Part shown: one piece after another, positions 33,403-42,613 of the stretch | Layout: every line of letters starts with the position of its first letter | Numbering within the stretch: position 1 is the stretch's first letter | NCBI GenBank assembly: GCA_945878865.1 | Contig: CAMCUD010000028.1 | Coordinates: 1-53,474 of the forward strand | Direction: 5' to 3' | Length of the DNA stretch: 53,474 nt | DNA from: Bifidobacterium breve | GTDB taxonomy: Bacteria > Actinomycetota > Thermoleophilia > Solirubrobacterales > Solirubrobacteraceae | Made by a program: the position numbers and the translations under genes | The notes under the pieces: generated by a model | Database searches by the model: none | What the model was told of the DNA's origin: nothing | Seen by the model: only the letters and a program-made list of their open reading frames with translations

Positions 33403-33849
33403 TCAGTCCCGCGCCACGATCAACCAGGTGCCCGCGGCGAGCAGCGCGATGCCGAGCAGCGTGGAGAGCGTCACCGGCCGTCTGTCGGCCCCGAGCCAGC
33501 CGAACCGGTCCGCGACGACCGACATCGTCAGCTGTCCGGTGATCGTCGCGGCGACGACGCCCGCCGCTCCCAGCGTGCGGACCGTCAGCAGCGCGCACAC
33601 GATGTACGCGGCGCCCATGAGACCGCCGATCAGCCCGTACCACGGCACGCCGCCGATGCTGCCGAGCGCGCCGTAGCCGCCCGAGGCGAACACGACGAGG
33701 ACGGCCAGCGCCACCGTCCCGACGCAGAACGACACGAGCGCCGCCTGCAGCGTCCCGACCTGCTTGCCCAGCAGCGAGTTGACGAGCGGCTGCAACGCGA
33801 CGACGCCGCCGGCCGCGGCCGTCACCGCCAGCGCGACCCCGCGATCCAT
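33403..33849 (-). CDS. Half-size DMT-superfamily transporter (DUF606/YdcZ-like)
   Basis: 148 residues with about five hydrophobic helices, which is the size of the half-length DMT transporters of the DUF606/YdcZ family that work as dimers or in pairs. Typical parts are QPLVNSLLGKQVG, SFCVGTVAL, YGLIGGLMGAAYIV and GVVAATITGQL. It starts 2 bases after the polA stop, so it may ride on the polA transcript. Only one half-gene is present, so a homodimer is expected. The substrate is unknown. Confidence 0.78.
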   Translation of the reverse strand: MDRGVALAVTAAAGGVVALQPLVNSLLGKQVGTLQAALVSFCVGTVALAVLVVFASGGYGALGSIGGVPWYGLIGGLMGAAYIVCALLTVRTLGAAGVVAATITGQLTMSVVADRFGWLGADRRPVTLSTLLGIALLAAGTWLIVARD

Positions 33850-33851
33850 CG

Positions 33852-36425
33852 CTACTTGGCCTCCAGCCAGGTCTTCCCCACGCCCGCGTCGACCTCCAGC
33901 GGAGGCGTGAACTCCCACACACCGACCATCTCGGCGACGATCTTCGGCTGCAGCTCGGCGATCGCCTCGGCCGGCCCTTCGAAGAGCAGCTCGTCGTGGA
34001 CGGTGAGGATCGGGCGCACGGCCGTGCCCTCGCACACCCTCGCGGTGCGGATCATCGCGAGCTTGAGGATGTCCGCCGCGGTGCCCTGGATCGGCGTGTT
34101 GACCGCCAGGCGCTCGCCGAGCGAGCGGACCTGCCAGTTGCGCGCCTTCAGCTCGGGGATCTGCCGGCGCCGCCCCCACATCGTCAGGACGAACCCGTGC
34201 TCGCGCGCCTGCTCGATCGTCGTGTCGATGTACACCTTCACCGCGGGGAACCGGGCGAAGTACGCGTCGATGAACTCCTTGGCCTCGTCGCGCTCGATCC
34301 CGAGCCGGTCGGCCATGCCGTAGTCGGTGAGGCCGTAGACGATGCCGTAGTTGACCATCTTCGCCTTCGAGCGCTGCCCGACGTCGAGCTGGTCCGGCGG
34401 GATGCCGAACACCTGTGAAGCCGTCGCGCTGTGCACGTCTTCGCCGCGCACGAAGATCTCCTTGAGCACCGGCTCGTCGGCGATGTGCGCGAGCACGCGC
34501 AGCTCGATCTGCGAATAGTCGATGCTCAGCAGGACGTTGCCGTCAGCCGCCTCGAAGCACCCGCGGATCTCCCGGCCCAGCGCGGTGCGCACAGGGACGT
34601 TCTGCATGTTCGGGTCCTTCGACGCGAGGCGGCCGGTCTGCGCGACGGCCTGCTCGAACGTCGTGTGGATCCGTGACGCCTGGTCGACGAGCGACGGCAG
34701 CACGTCGAGGTAGGTCTTCGTCAGCTGGTTGAGCTCGCGCCAGCGCTCGATCTTGGGAACGATCGGGTGCTCGTCGCGGATGGCCTGCAGCACGCGCGCG
34801 TCGGTGGAGAACCCCGTCTTGCCGCGCCGCTTGCGCGAGAGGCCGAGCTTCTCGAAGAGGATCGCGCCGAGCTGCTGGGGCGAGCCGATGACGAACTCCT
34901 CGTCGGCGAGGTCCCAGATCTCGCGCTCGAGCGTGTGGATCTCGTCGCGCACGCGCGTACCCACCTCGTTGAGGCGCTCGACGTTCAAGCGCACACCCGC
35001 GAGCTCCATGTCGCGCAGCACCGGGATGAGCGGCAGCTCCATCTCGTGCAGGAGGTGCGTGAGCTGGCGGTCGTCGAGCTGCTCGCGCTGCCACGCGGTG
35101 AGCGCCTGGGTGAGCAGCGCGGTGTCGGCCAGCTCGTCGCCGGTCTCCGCCGCGATCCCGCGCTCGGAGCACAGCTCGGCGAACGGGTAGCCGCGGCGCG
35201 CGGGCTCGAGGAGGTAGGCGCCGATGAGCGTGTCGTGCGCGATCGCCGGCGGGATGCGCCGCAGCGCCTTGACGTCGTGGGCGGTGACCGGCCGGTCGCC
35301 GAGCGCGTCGACGAGCGCCTCGGGCGTCTCCACGTGGCCGACGACCACCCGGTCGCCGCACGCCACCGCGAAGCGCCAGCGCTCCTCGACGGCCAGCAGC
35401 TGCCCCTCCTCGATCTCGGGCGGGAGCACGGCGACGGCGAGTTCGTCACCCGGCAGCGCGGCGGCGTCGGCGACCTCGCCCTCGACGACCGTCGCCGTGA
35501 GCTTCACGGCCGAGTCCTCGACGGGCGCCGCGCCGTCCTCGCCGAAGACCTCCTCGAGGCGCCGCAGCGGGTCGCGCAGCTCGAACTCGCGAAAGACCTC
35601 GCGCAGCTTCGAGCGGTCCGGCTCGCGGCCCAGCTCGTGCTCGACGTCGACGTCGACGGGCACGTCGCGCTGGATCGTCGCAAGCGCCTTGCTCATCCGC
35701 GCGTCGTCGGCGTGGTTCGTGAGGTTCTCCTTGCGCTTGGCGCCGGAGATGTCGTCGATGTGGCTGAGCACGCCGTCGAGGTCCCCCCACGCCTGCAGCA
35801 GCTGCGCGGCGGTCTTGTCCCCGATGCCCGGGACGCCCGGGATGTTGTCCGACGTGTCGCCCTTCAGCCCGTAGAAGTCGGGGATGAGCTCCGGCGCGAT
35901 GCCGTACCGGTCGATGACGGCCTGGTGGTCGTAGAGCTTCGTCTCGGTGATGCCGCGAGAGGTCGCCATGACGGTGACGACGCCCTCGGGATCGATGAGC
36001 TGGAACGCGTCGCGGTCGCCGGTGACGATCGTCGAGCGGATGCCCTTCTCGCGGGCGCGCTCGGCGATCGACGCGATGACGTCGTCGGCCTCGTAGCCCT
36101 CGACGGACACGTTCTTGTAGCCGAACGCGTCGACGAGCGGCGCGAAGTGCGGCCACTGCTCCTTCAGCAGATCCGGCCGGCTGGAGCGCTGCGCCTTGTA
36201 GTCCTGCGAGATCTCCTTGCGGCCGGACAGGCCGGCGTCCCAGACGACGATCGTGGGCTGCACGCCGTGCTCGGTGAGGATCTTGACGAGCATCGACGCG
36301 AAGCCGAAGATCGCGTTCGTGGGCTGGCCCGTGGACGTGGCGATCGACTCGGGCAGCGCGAAGAAGGCGCGATACACGAGCGAGTTGCCGTCGATGAGGA
36401 AGAGGCGCTCGGGACGGTCGGACAT
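33852..36425 (-). CDS. polA: DNA polymerase I
   Basis: 857-residue repair and Okazaki-processing polymerase. The N-terminal 5'-3' nuclease is intact (LIDGNSLVYRAF, YEADDVIA, TGDRDAFQL, GLKGDTSDNIPGVPGIG). The middle domain keeps the fold (HDTLIGAYLLEPARRGYPF) but lacks the DxE and tyrosine-aspartate residues of an active 3'-5' exonuclease, so it should not proofread. The polymerase domain has motif A (DYSQIELR), motif B (RSKAKMVNYGIVYG) and motif C (VHDELLFE). The aromatic residue of motif B is Tyr rather than the Phe of E. coli. A TAGGGT box ends 9 bases before the ATG at 36425. Confidence 0.97.
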   Translation of the reverse strand: MSDRPERLFLIDGNSLVYRAFFALPESIATSTGQPTNAIFGFASMLVKILTEHGVQPTIVVWDAGLSGRKEISQDYKAQRSSRPDLLKEQWPHFAPLVDAFGYKNVSVEGYEADDVIASIAERAREKGIRSTIVTGDRDAFQLIDPEGVVTVMATSRGITETKLYDHQAVIDRYGIAPELIPDFYGLKGDTSDNIPGVPGIGDKTAAQLLQAWGDLDGVLSHIDDISGAKRKENLTNHADDARMSKALATIQRDVPVDVDVEHELGREPDRSKLREVFREFELRDPLRRLEEVFGEDGAAPVEDSAVKLTATVVEGEVADAAALPGDELAVAVLPPEIEEGQLLAVEERWRFAVACGDRVVVGHVETPEALVDALGDRPVTAHDVKALRRIPPAIAHDTLIGAYLLEPARRGYPFAELCSERGIAAETGDELADTALLTQALTAWQREQLDDRQLTHLLHEMELPLIPVLRDMELAGVRLNVERLNEVGTRVRDEIHTLEREIWDLADEEFVIGSPQQLGAILFEKLGLSRKRRGKTGFSTDARVLQAIRDEHPIVPKIERWRELNQLTKTYLDVLPSLVDQASRIHTTFEQAVAQTGRLASKDPNMQNVPVRTALGREIRGCFEAADGNVLLSIDYSQIELRVLAHIADEPVLKEIFVRGEDVHSATASQVFGIPPDQLDVGQRSKAKMVNYGIVYGLTDYGMADRLGIERDEAKEFIDAYFARFPAVKVYIDTTIEQAREHGFVLTMWGRRRQIPELKARNWQVRSLGERLAVNTPIQGTAADILKLAMIRTARVCEGTAVRPILTVHDELLFEGPAEAIAELQPKIVAEMVGVWEFTPPLEVDAGVGKTWLEAK

Positions 36426-36434
36426 CGGCCGACC

Positions 36435-36440
36435 ACCCTA
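36435..36440 (-). promoter_or_regulatory. Candidate -10 box TAGGGT before polA
   Basis: TAGGGT on the minus strand stands 9 bases from the polA ATG, with no Shine-Dalgarno sequence between. The same hexamer recurs before the TetR and the second binding-protein genes. This is consistent with leaderless transcription of polA independent of the upstream peptidase gene. Confidence 0.45.
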
Positions 36441-36457
36441 CCCGCCAGGTGGACGGC

Positions 36458-38953
36458 TCAGCAGCGGCGGTAGGTGCGCGAGACCGAACCCGTGCGCCCG
36501 TCGGCCAGTGTCACGGTGACCCTCACCGTCACCTTCCTGCGCCCGAGCTTCGGCAGCGTGATGGCGCCGGCCTTCGTGCGGGTCACGAGCTTCTTGACGC
36601 CGGTGATCCTCACCCGGACGAGCGTGACCCGACCGGAGGTCGGCGGCGCGATCCTGAGCTTGAGCCGCCTGGTCCTCTTCACGCACGCGCGGGTGGACGG
36701 CATCGCGATGAGCGCGGACGGGCTGACCTTCCTGCCCACACTCGTGATCGCATCCGTCGCGGCGGGCGCGACGGTGTAGGTCAGCGTCGATGTGCTCCTC
36801 AGGCCGGCGTTGTCCGTGGCGGTCGCGGTCAGGGTGTGGGTGCCCGGGCTCGCGTCGTAGCCGGTCACGACGCAGGAGCTCAGCCCGGAGGTCGCATCGC
36901 TCGATGCGCACGAGATCGCGCTCGGCGCGGGCAGCGCGCCCGCGGCGTACGTCGTCGCGCCGATGCCCTGGATCGAGGGCGCGGCGGGCGGCACGGTGTC
37001 GCGGCGGATCGTGGCGTTCGTGGTCGTCGTCCCGCCGGCGCTGCGCACCTGGCAGCTGCGCGTCGTCTCCCCGTCGCTCGTCACGGTGAACGGGGCGCAG
37101 CCGCTGAGCACTTCCGTCGGCGACTGCGCGTCGGTCGCGCTCCACCCGACGTTCAGGTCGCTCGTGGCCCACGCGCCGGGCGCCGGGGCGCCGGTCGGGC
37201 CGACGACCGGCGGCGTGGTGTCCTGCGCCATCGCGACGGCCGTGTCGGCGAAGACGAAGCCCCAGCCGCAGTCGAGGTCGGGCAGGCCGGCACCGGTGCA
37301 GTCGCTGGTGGTCCGGGGGTCGGTCATGATCGCCCGCAGCAGGCTGTACGGGATCGACGGCCGCGCCGACAGGACGAGCGCGGCGACGCCCGCGGCGGCC
37401 GGTGCCGCGGCGCTCGTCCCGCTGAAGGTCAGGAAGCCGGGAACGCTCGTCGCGACGCGGTTGGCCGCCGCGACGTCTGGCTTCTGGCGGACCTCAGGCG
37501 TCCCGAGCCGGGCCCCCGTGGCGTCGAACAGGCGGGTCTTCGGGCCGCGGGAGCTGAAGCCCGTGGCGCTGTTCAGCCCGATGTCGTCCCAGTTGACCGC
37601 CGCGACGGCCAGCGCGCCGCGCGACGACGCGGCGTCGGGGTTGATGGCGTCAGACGACGTCGCGTACTCGCCGACTCCGAACGTGCCGAAGTCGCCGTTG
37701 GCGATGTACTTCAGGGTCGTGACGGCGGGGCCGCCGCTCGCCGTGCCGACGTAGCGGATCCGGAGGCCCACGGACACGTCGGCGCCCGTGGTGTTCGTCC
37801 ACGACACGTTCTCGCGCGGGATGCCGGTCGTCGCGTTGTTCGTGACGGCACTCATGAGCGTCGCCGCGCTGGCGGCGTTGACCAGCGTCGTGTCGATGTT
37901 CGTCTTCGCCGCGCCCCACGATTCGTCCCATTGCAGGAAGACGGTGAGCGTCTTGCCGTCGGGGACGGTGACGAGGGTCTGCGTCGTGTCGGTCCCCGCG
38001 CCGGGGTCGAAGTCGTGGAACGTCCCCGCGCCCGAGAACCGCGGGGCGCTCTCGTAGCTCTGGCGCCCGCGGTTGCCCGCCGAGGCGAAGTACAGGACCC
38101 CGGCCGCGCGGGCGCGGTCGGCCGCCTGCGCGATGGCGCCGTCCTGGAAGAACGGCTCCGAGAGGAACGCGATGTCGTCGGCGATGATCTTCGCGCCCGC
38201 CGCCACGAGGCCGTCGATCGCGTTGACCTTGCCGGCCGAGCCGCCGGCGGTCCCCGACCCGAAGGCCATCTGCGTGATGCCCGGCGCGGTGTCGTAGATG
38301 ATCTCGCTCATCGCCCGGCCCTCGTCCGAGCCGCCCGTCTGGTCGCTGATGACCGCGACGCTCGCCGGGAGCTCGCCGCCGGCCTGCGACGCGGCGATGC
38401 CGGTGAACGGCGTGCCGCCGACGCTCTGGGAGACCTGGTTGATCGAGTCGCTGATCACGCCGACCTTCACGCCGGCGCCGGTCGCGCCGAGGGCCCGCGC
38501 CTGCGGTCCGCGGTGCGCCGCGTCGCCTTCGCTGAGGACGGTGCCCGTGTCGGCGATCATGCCCTGGACGGGCAGGACGGCGCGCACCCCATCGGCACCG
38601 GCGACGGCGTCGAGCTCGTCCACCGGGACCCACGCAGTGGCGACGGACAGCGCGCCGGGCCCGGGCGCGGAGGCGATGACGTCGACACCGTCGCCGGCGC
38701 CGTCGATCCGGCGCTCGGCAGTGGCCGGCGCCGTCGACGTGTAGACCTCGGCGAGCACCCGCCCACCGGGAGAGACCGTCACCGCGTGCGCGGCCGCGGC
38801 GTCTTTGACTGGCTGCCCCGCGTCATCGGCTCGGACGACCTGCGCGAGCCCGCTGTCGAGCTTCGGCGAAGGCGCGGCGTGCGCACCTGCCGGGGCGGCC
38901 AGCGCGACGGCTGCGGTGAGGGTGACCGTCCACCGGCCGAGCAACGGGCGCAT
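36458..38953 (-). CDS. Secreted S8 (subtilisin-like) peptidase homologue lacking the usual His motif
   Basis: 831 residues from the ATG at 38953, with a Sec signal peptide (TLTAAVALAAPAGAHA). The subtilase core shows Asp169 (VGVISDS), the oxyanion-hole Asn294 (FASAGN) and Ser514 (SGTSAAAP). At the place of the usual HGTHVAG the sequence is SDEGRAMSEII (residues 209-219), without His. The C-terminal 250 residues are Ig-like or bacterial surface-type repeats (DTTPPVVGPTG, DTVPPAAPSI) ending in a basic beta-rich tail. It may be an inactive or glutamate-using variant of surface proteases. An ATG at 38980 would extend the signal peptide by nine residues. The gene is divergent from the malic enzyme gene. 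Confidence 0.85.
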   Translation of the reverse strand: MRPLLGRWTVTLTAAVALAAPAGAHAAPSPKLDSGLAQVVRADDAGQPVKDAAAAHAVTVSPGGRVLAEVYTSTAPATAERRIDGAGDGVDVIASAPGPGALSVATAWVPVDELDAVAGADGVRAVLPVQGMIADTGTVLSEGDAAHRGPQARALGATGAGVKVGVISDSINQVSQSVGGTPFTGIAASQAGGELPASVAVISDQTGGSDEGRAMSEIIYDTAPGITQMAFGSGTAGGSAGKVNAIDGLVAAGAKIIADDIAFLSEPFFQDGAIAQAADRARAAGVLYFASAGNRGRQSYESAPRFSGAGTFHDFDPGAGTDTTQTLVTVPDGKTLTVFLQWDESWGAAKTNIDTTLVNAASAATLMSAVTNNATTGIPRENVSWTNTTGADVSVGLRIRYVGTASGGPAVTTLKYIANGDFGTFGVGEYATSSDAINPDAASSRGALAVAAVNWDDIGLNSATGFSSRGPKTRLFDATGARLGTPEVRQKPDVAAANRVATSVPGFLTFSGTSAAAPAAAGVAALVLSARPSIPYSLLRAIMTDPRTTSDCTGAGLPDLDCGWGFVFADTAVAMAQDTTPPVVGPTGAPAPGAWATSDLNVGWSATDAQSPTEVLSGCAPFTVTSDGETTRSCQVRSAGGTTTTNATIRRDTVPPAAPSIQGIGATTYAAGALPAPSAISCASSDATSGLSSCVVTGYDASPGTHTLTATATDNAGLRSTSTLTYTVAPAATDAITSVGRKVSPSALIAMPSTRACVKRTRRLKLRIAPPTSGRVTLVRVRITGVKKLVTRTKAGAITLPKLGRRKVTVRVTVTLADGRTGSVSRTYRRC

Positions 38954-39039
38954 CACCGGAAAGTGTGCCGGTGGATTCATCACACCGCAACCCGGTGTTC
39001 CGATGGCACAGGCGCACCTCCCCGCACGCCCGACCGTCG

Positions 39040-39045
39040 TATCCT
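39040..39045 (+). promoter_or_regulatory. Candidate -10 box TATCCT before the malic enzyme
   Basis: TATCCT lies 11 bases before the ATG at 39057. No clear -35 is visible in the 103-base divergent gap. With a start about 7 bases downstream, the mRNA leader would be only a few bases long. Confidence 0.35.
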
Positions 39046-39056
39046 CAACGGGGCTC

Positions 39057-40529
39057 ATGTCCGTGACCCCCAGCGCCCAGTACTCCCTCACGATCCGCGT
39101 CGAGATCGACAACACGCCCGGCATGCTCGGGCGCGTAGCCTCCGCGATCGGCGAAGCGGGCGGCGTCATCGGCGCCGTCGACCTCATCGAGGTCGAGGAC
39201 GACCGGCTGGTACGCGACATCACGGTCGACGCCGCGGACCAGTCGCATTGGGACGCCATCGTCGCCGGGATCAACGGCCTGGACGGCGCGTCGGTCATCG
39301 ACACGACCGACCGCACGTTCCTCATCCACATGGGCGGCAAGATCGAGCAGCACAACCGCGTGCCGGTCAAGACGCGCGACGACCTCTCGATGGCCTACAC
39401 GCCCGGCGTCGCCCGCGTCTGCCAGGCGATCGCCGACGATCCGGCGAAGGCCTTCCAGTACACGATCAAGCGCAACACCGTGGCCGTCGTCTCCGACGGC
39501 ACCGCGGTCCTCGGCATGGGCGACATCGGCCCCGAGGCGGCGATGCCCGTCATGGAGGGCAAGGCGATGCTCTTCAAGGAGTTCGCCGGCGTCGACGCCT
39601 TCCCGATCTGCCTGAACACGAAGGACCCCGACGAGATCATCGAGACCGTCGTGCGCCTGTCCCCCACGTTCGGCGGCATCAACCTCGAGGACATCAGCGC
39701 GCCACGCTGCTTCGAGATCGAGGACCGCCTGAAAGAACGGCTGGACATCCCGGTCTTCCACGACGACCAGCACGGCACCGCCGTCGTCGTCCTCGCCGCG
39801 GTGCTCAACGCGGTGAAGATCACCGGCAAGAAGCTCGAGGATCTGCGCGTCCTGTGCATCGGCCTCGGCGCGGCCGGCGTCGCGGTCACGAAGATCCTCA
39901 TCGAGGCCGGCGTCCCGCACGTCATCGGCTGCGACTCGAAGGGCGTGCTGTCGACCGAGCGCGAGGACTACCTCGACGGCTCGATGAACAGCATGAAGCG
40001 CTGGTACGCGGAGATCTCGAACCCCGAGAAGCTCACCGGCAAGCCCGCCGACGTCATCGACGGCATGGACCTCTTCATCGGCCTGTCGGGCGCGAAGGTC
40101 TTCCCGGCCGAGGCGCTCGCGCGGATGAACAAGGACGCGATGGTCTTCGCGATGGCCAATCCCACGCCCGAGGTCGCGCCCGAGGAGGCCGCCCCGTACG
40201 CGCGGATCATCGCGACGGGCCGCTCGGACTACCCGAACCAGATCAACAACGTCCTCGCCTTCCCGGGGATCTTCCGCGGCGCGCTGGACACGCGCGCCCC
40301 GCAGATCACCGAGGAGATGAAGCTCGCCGCTGCGCGGGCGATCGCCGAGGTCGTCGCCGAGCACGAGTTGCGCGAGGACTACATCATCCCGTCGGTCTTC
40401 AACCGCGACGTCGCGCCGGCCGTGGCCGCCGCGGTCGCCGAGGAGGCCCGTCGCTCCGGCGCGGCGAAGGGCGGCAACACCATCGGGTTCGCCGCGGTCG
40501 ACGCCGAGCGGCTGCACGCGGGCGCCTGA
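39057..40529 (+). CDS. NAD-dependent malic enzyme with N-terminal ACT domain
   Basis: 490-residue enzyme that decarboxylates malate to pyruvate. Residues 1-80 form an ACT domain (YSLTIRVEIDNTPGMLGRVA), a likely allosteric site for an amino acid or metabolite. The malic N-domain follows (AYTPGVARVCQAI, GDIGPEAAMPVMEGKA), then FHDDQHGTA and the NAD-binding Rossmann motif (CIGLGAAGVAV). The ACT-malic enzyme arrangement is common in Actinobacteria and Firmicutes. ATG 39057 is chosen because the ACT domain begins immediately after it. It is followed after 64 bases by a TIGR01777 gene and may be monocistronic. Confidence 0.93.
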   Translation: MSVTPSAQYSLTIRVEIDNTPGMLGRVASAIGEAGGVIGAVDLIEVEDDRLVRDITVDAADQSHWDAIVAGINGLDGASVIDTTDRTFLIHMGGKIEQHNRVPVKTRDDLSMAYTPGVARVCQAIADDPAKAFQYTIKRNTVAVVSDGTAVLGMGDIGPEAAMPVMEGKAMLFKEFAGVDAFPICLNTKDPDEIIETVVRLSPTFGGINLEDISAPRCFEIEDRLKERLDIPVFHDDQHGTAVVVLAAVLNAVKITGKKLEDLRVLCIGLGAAGVAVTKILIEAGVPHVIGCDSKGVLSTEREDYLDGSMNSMKRWYAEISNPEKLTGKPADVIDGMDLFIGLSGAKVFPAEALARMNKDAMVFAMANPTPEVAPEEAAPYARIIATGRSDYPNQINNVLAFPGIFRGALDTRAPQITEEMKLAAARAIAEVVAEHELREDYIIPSVFNRDVAPAVAAAVAEEARRSGAAKGGNTIGFAAVDAERLHAGA

Positions 40530-40593
40530 TCCACGGAGCGCTTCTTGCGCGTAGCGTCTACGTGACGCGTACGACCCGAGGAGCTCTCCCAGC

Positions 40594-41499
40594 ATGAAGG
40601 TGACCCTGACCGGAGCGACCGGCCGCATCGGCAGCCGACTGGTGGCCGCGCTCCTCGAGCGCGGTGACGAGGTCACCGTCCTGACCCGATCGCCCGACAA
40701 GGCGCGCGCGGCGCTGGGCGACGTGCAGGCGTTCGCCTGGGACCTCAAGACGCAGCCGGCGCCCGCCGAGGCCCTGAACGGGCGCGACGCTGTCGTGCAC
40801 CTCGCCGGCGAGGACGTCGGCCAGCGATGGAACGCGAAGGTCAAGCAGGAGATCCGCGACTCGCGCGAGCTGGGCACCCGCAATCTCGTCGCGGGAATCG
40901 CGGCCGCGGCGGAGAAGCCGCCGCTCCTGGTCTCCGGGTCGGCGTCGGGCTACTACGGGCCGCGCGGCGACGAGCGCGTCGACGAGAAGGAGCCGCCCGG
41001 CACGGACTTCCTCGCGGAGGTGTGCGTCGCGTGGGAACGTGAGGCCGAGCGCGCCGCCGAGCTCGGCACACGGGTTATCCGGGTCCGCACCGGCATCGTC
41101 CTCGACAAGGACGGCGGCGCGCTGTCGAAGATGCTCACGCCGTTCAAGCTCGGCGTGGGCGGCCCGATCGGCGGCGGCAAGCAGTACATGCCGTGGATCT
41201 CGCTCGACGACGAGGTCGGCATCCTGCTCGCGGCGATCGACTCGACCTCGTTCTCGGGGCCGATCAACGCGAGCGCGCCGGCGCCGGTGACGAACAAGGC
41301 GTTCGGCAAGGCGCTCGGCGGCGCGCTGCATCGCCCCTCGTTCAACCCGACCCCGGGGTTCGCGATCAAGGCGCTCTACGGCGAGATGGCGATCATCGTG
41401 CTGACCGGGGTGAACATGGTCCCCGGCCGCGCGCCGGAGCTCGGGTACACGTTCCAGCACCCGGACCTCGACGAGGCGCTCGCGGCGGCCCTGGCCTGA
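40594..41499 (+). CDS. TIGR01777 family NAD(P)-binding epimerase-like protein
   Basis: 301-residue short-chain dehydrogenase of the extended type (YfcH/SulA-like). The dinucleotide site is TGATGRIGSRLV at the N-terminus. HLAGEDVGQRWNAKVK, SGSASGYYGPRG and the terminal NPTPGFAIKALYGEM are typical of TIGR01777. Cellular function is not established for the family. GAGGAG about 10 bases upstream supports the ATG at 40594. A large palindrome follows the stop. Confidence 0.9.
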   Translation: MKVTLTGATGRIGSRLVAALLERGDEVTVLTRSPDKARAALGDVQAFAWDLKTQPAPAEALNGRDAVVHLAGEDVGQRWNAKVKQEIRDSRELGTRNLVAGIAAAAEKPPLLVSGSASGYYGPRGDERVDEKEPPGTDFLAEVCVAWEREAERAAELGTRVIRVRTGIVLDKDGGALSKMLTPFKLGVGGPIGGGKQYMPWISLDDEVGILLAAIDSTSFSGPINASAPAPVTNKAFGKALGGALHRPSFNPTPGFAIKALYGEMAIIVLTGVNMVPGRAPELGYTFQHPDLDEALAAALA

Positions 41500-41511
41500 C
41501 CGCCGCGACGG

Positions 41512-41557
41512 ATCGGGTCGAGTTTTGGGTGCCAGACACCCCGGAACTCGACCCGAT
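41512..41557. terminator. Large palindrome between convergent genes
   Basis: ATCGGGTCGAGTT (41512-41524) pairs with AACTCGACCCGAT (41545-41557), 13 perfect base pairs. After a small internal loop, GGGTG pairs with CACCC around a CCAGA loop. It fills the 69-base gap between the TIGR01777 gene and the acyl-CoA dehydrogenase gene, which run towards each other. A bidirectional terminator is the plain reading. The inner GGTGCCAGACACC looks like a dispersed intergenic repeat, so a REP-type element is possible. Confidence 0.6.
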
Positions 41558-41568
41558 GTCCGTGGTGG

Positions 41569-42597
41569 CTACGCCGTGACGGCCTCGCGGGCATGCACCG
41601 CCGCCAGCCGCGCGATCCGCGCGCGATGCGCGCCGGCGCCGCCGAGCAGCACCGCGTCGATCTGCGCGCGCTTGTAGCGCCAGTGCACGTCGGCCTCCCA
41701 GGTGAACCCGATCCCGCCGTGCGCCTGGATCGCGCTCGCGGTGACCTCGCGGCCCGCGTCGCTCGCGGCGGCCTTCGCCATCGCGGCGGCTTCGTGCAGG
41801 CGGTCGGGCGCGGCGTCGGCGCTCCACGCGGCCTGGCTCGTCAGTGCGCGCGCCCGCTCGGTGTCGAGCAGCATCTGCGCGCACCGGTGGCTGACGGCCT
41901 GGAACGCGCCGACGGGGGTGCCGAACTGCTTGCGCTCCTTCACGTAGGCGACCGTCATCTCGACGCTTCCTGAGCAGACGCCGACGAGCTCGGCGGCGGT
42001 CGCCACGAGCGCGCGGTCGACACCGCCGGACACGTCACCGGGCAGCGCCTCGGGGTTCCCGCCGTGGATGCGCGCGGCCGGGCGGGTCGGGTCGATCGCG
42101 TCGATCGGCTCGACCGTCGCGTCGGCGGTGGCCAGGACGCTGCCGGCCTGGTGCCAGCGGTCGACGAGCACGACCACGTCCGCGTCGGCCCCGCCCACGA
42201 CGAGTCCCGAACCGCCCTCGTGGTCGAGCGTGGCGACCGCGCCGATCGCGCGGCCGGCGGCCAGCTCGGGCAGCCAGCGCGTCTTCTGCTCGTCGCTGCC
42301 GCCCTGCTCGATGATCGCCGCGGCGGCGACCGTGGGCAGGAACGGCACCGGCGCGATGGTGCGCCCGAGCTCCTCGCTGAGGATCGCGAGCTCCACCGCG
42401 CCGAGCCCCTGGCCGCCGTGCGCCTCGCCGATGGCGATGCCCGGCCAGCCGATCTCGCCGAGCTCGGCCCACAGCTCGCGGTCGGTCTCCTTGCGCTCGG
42501 CGTGCTCGCGAACCCGCTCGGCGCTTGCGCGCTCGGCGAGCATGTCGCGCGCGGCACGCTGGATGTCCTTCTGGTCGTCGGTCAGTCCGAAGTCCAT
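41569..42597 (-). CDS. Acyl-CoA dehydrogenase, short subunit-like
   Basis: 342-residue flavoprotein of the acyl-CoA dehydrogenase fold (MDFGLTDDQKDIQRAARDML, GGQGLGAVELAILSEELGR, QFGTPVGAFQAVSHRCAQM, QAHGGIGFTWEADVHWRYKR). It is shorter than the usual 380-400 residues and looks like the partner subunit of heteromeric actinobacterial FadE pairs, which act on bulky acyl-CoA such as steroid side chains. It lies 16 bases after the larger dehydrogenase gene, in the same operon. Which subunit holds the catalytic Glu cannot be settled by eye. Confidence 0.88.
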   Translation of the reverse strand: MDFGLTDDQKDIQRAARDMLAERASAERVREHAERKETDRELWAELGEIGWPGIAIGEAHGGQGLGAVELAILSEELGRTIAPVPFLPTVAAAAIIEQGGSDEQKTRWLPELAAGRAIGAVATLDHEGGSGLVVGGADADVVVLVDRWHQAGSVLATADATVEPIDAIDPTRPAARIHGGNPEALPGDVSGGVDRALVATAAELVGVCSGSVEMTVAYVKERKQFGTPVGAFQAVSHRCAQMLLDTERARALTSQAAWSADAAPDRLHEAAAMAKAAASDAGREVTASAIQAHGGIGFTWEADVHWRYKRAQIDAVLLGGAGAHRARIARLAAVHAREAVTA

Positions 42598-42613
42598 GAC
42601 TGGTGCTCCTCCC

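Noticed and set aside
36449-40597. A 1382-codon open frame on the plus strand
   Set aside because: It runs antisense to the S8 peptidase gene and then out of frame through the malic enzyme gene. Its translation is low-complexity Arg/Gly/Ala, typical of GC-rich antisense frames.
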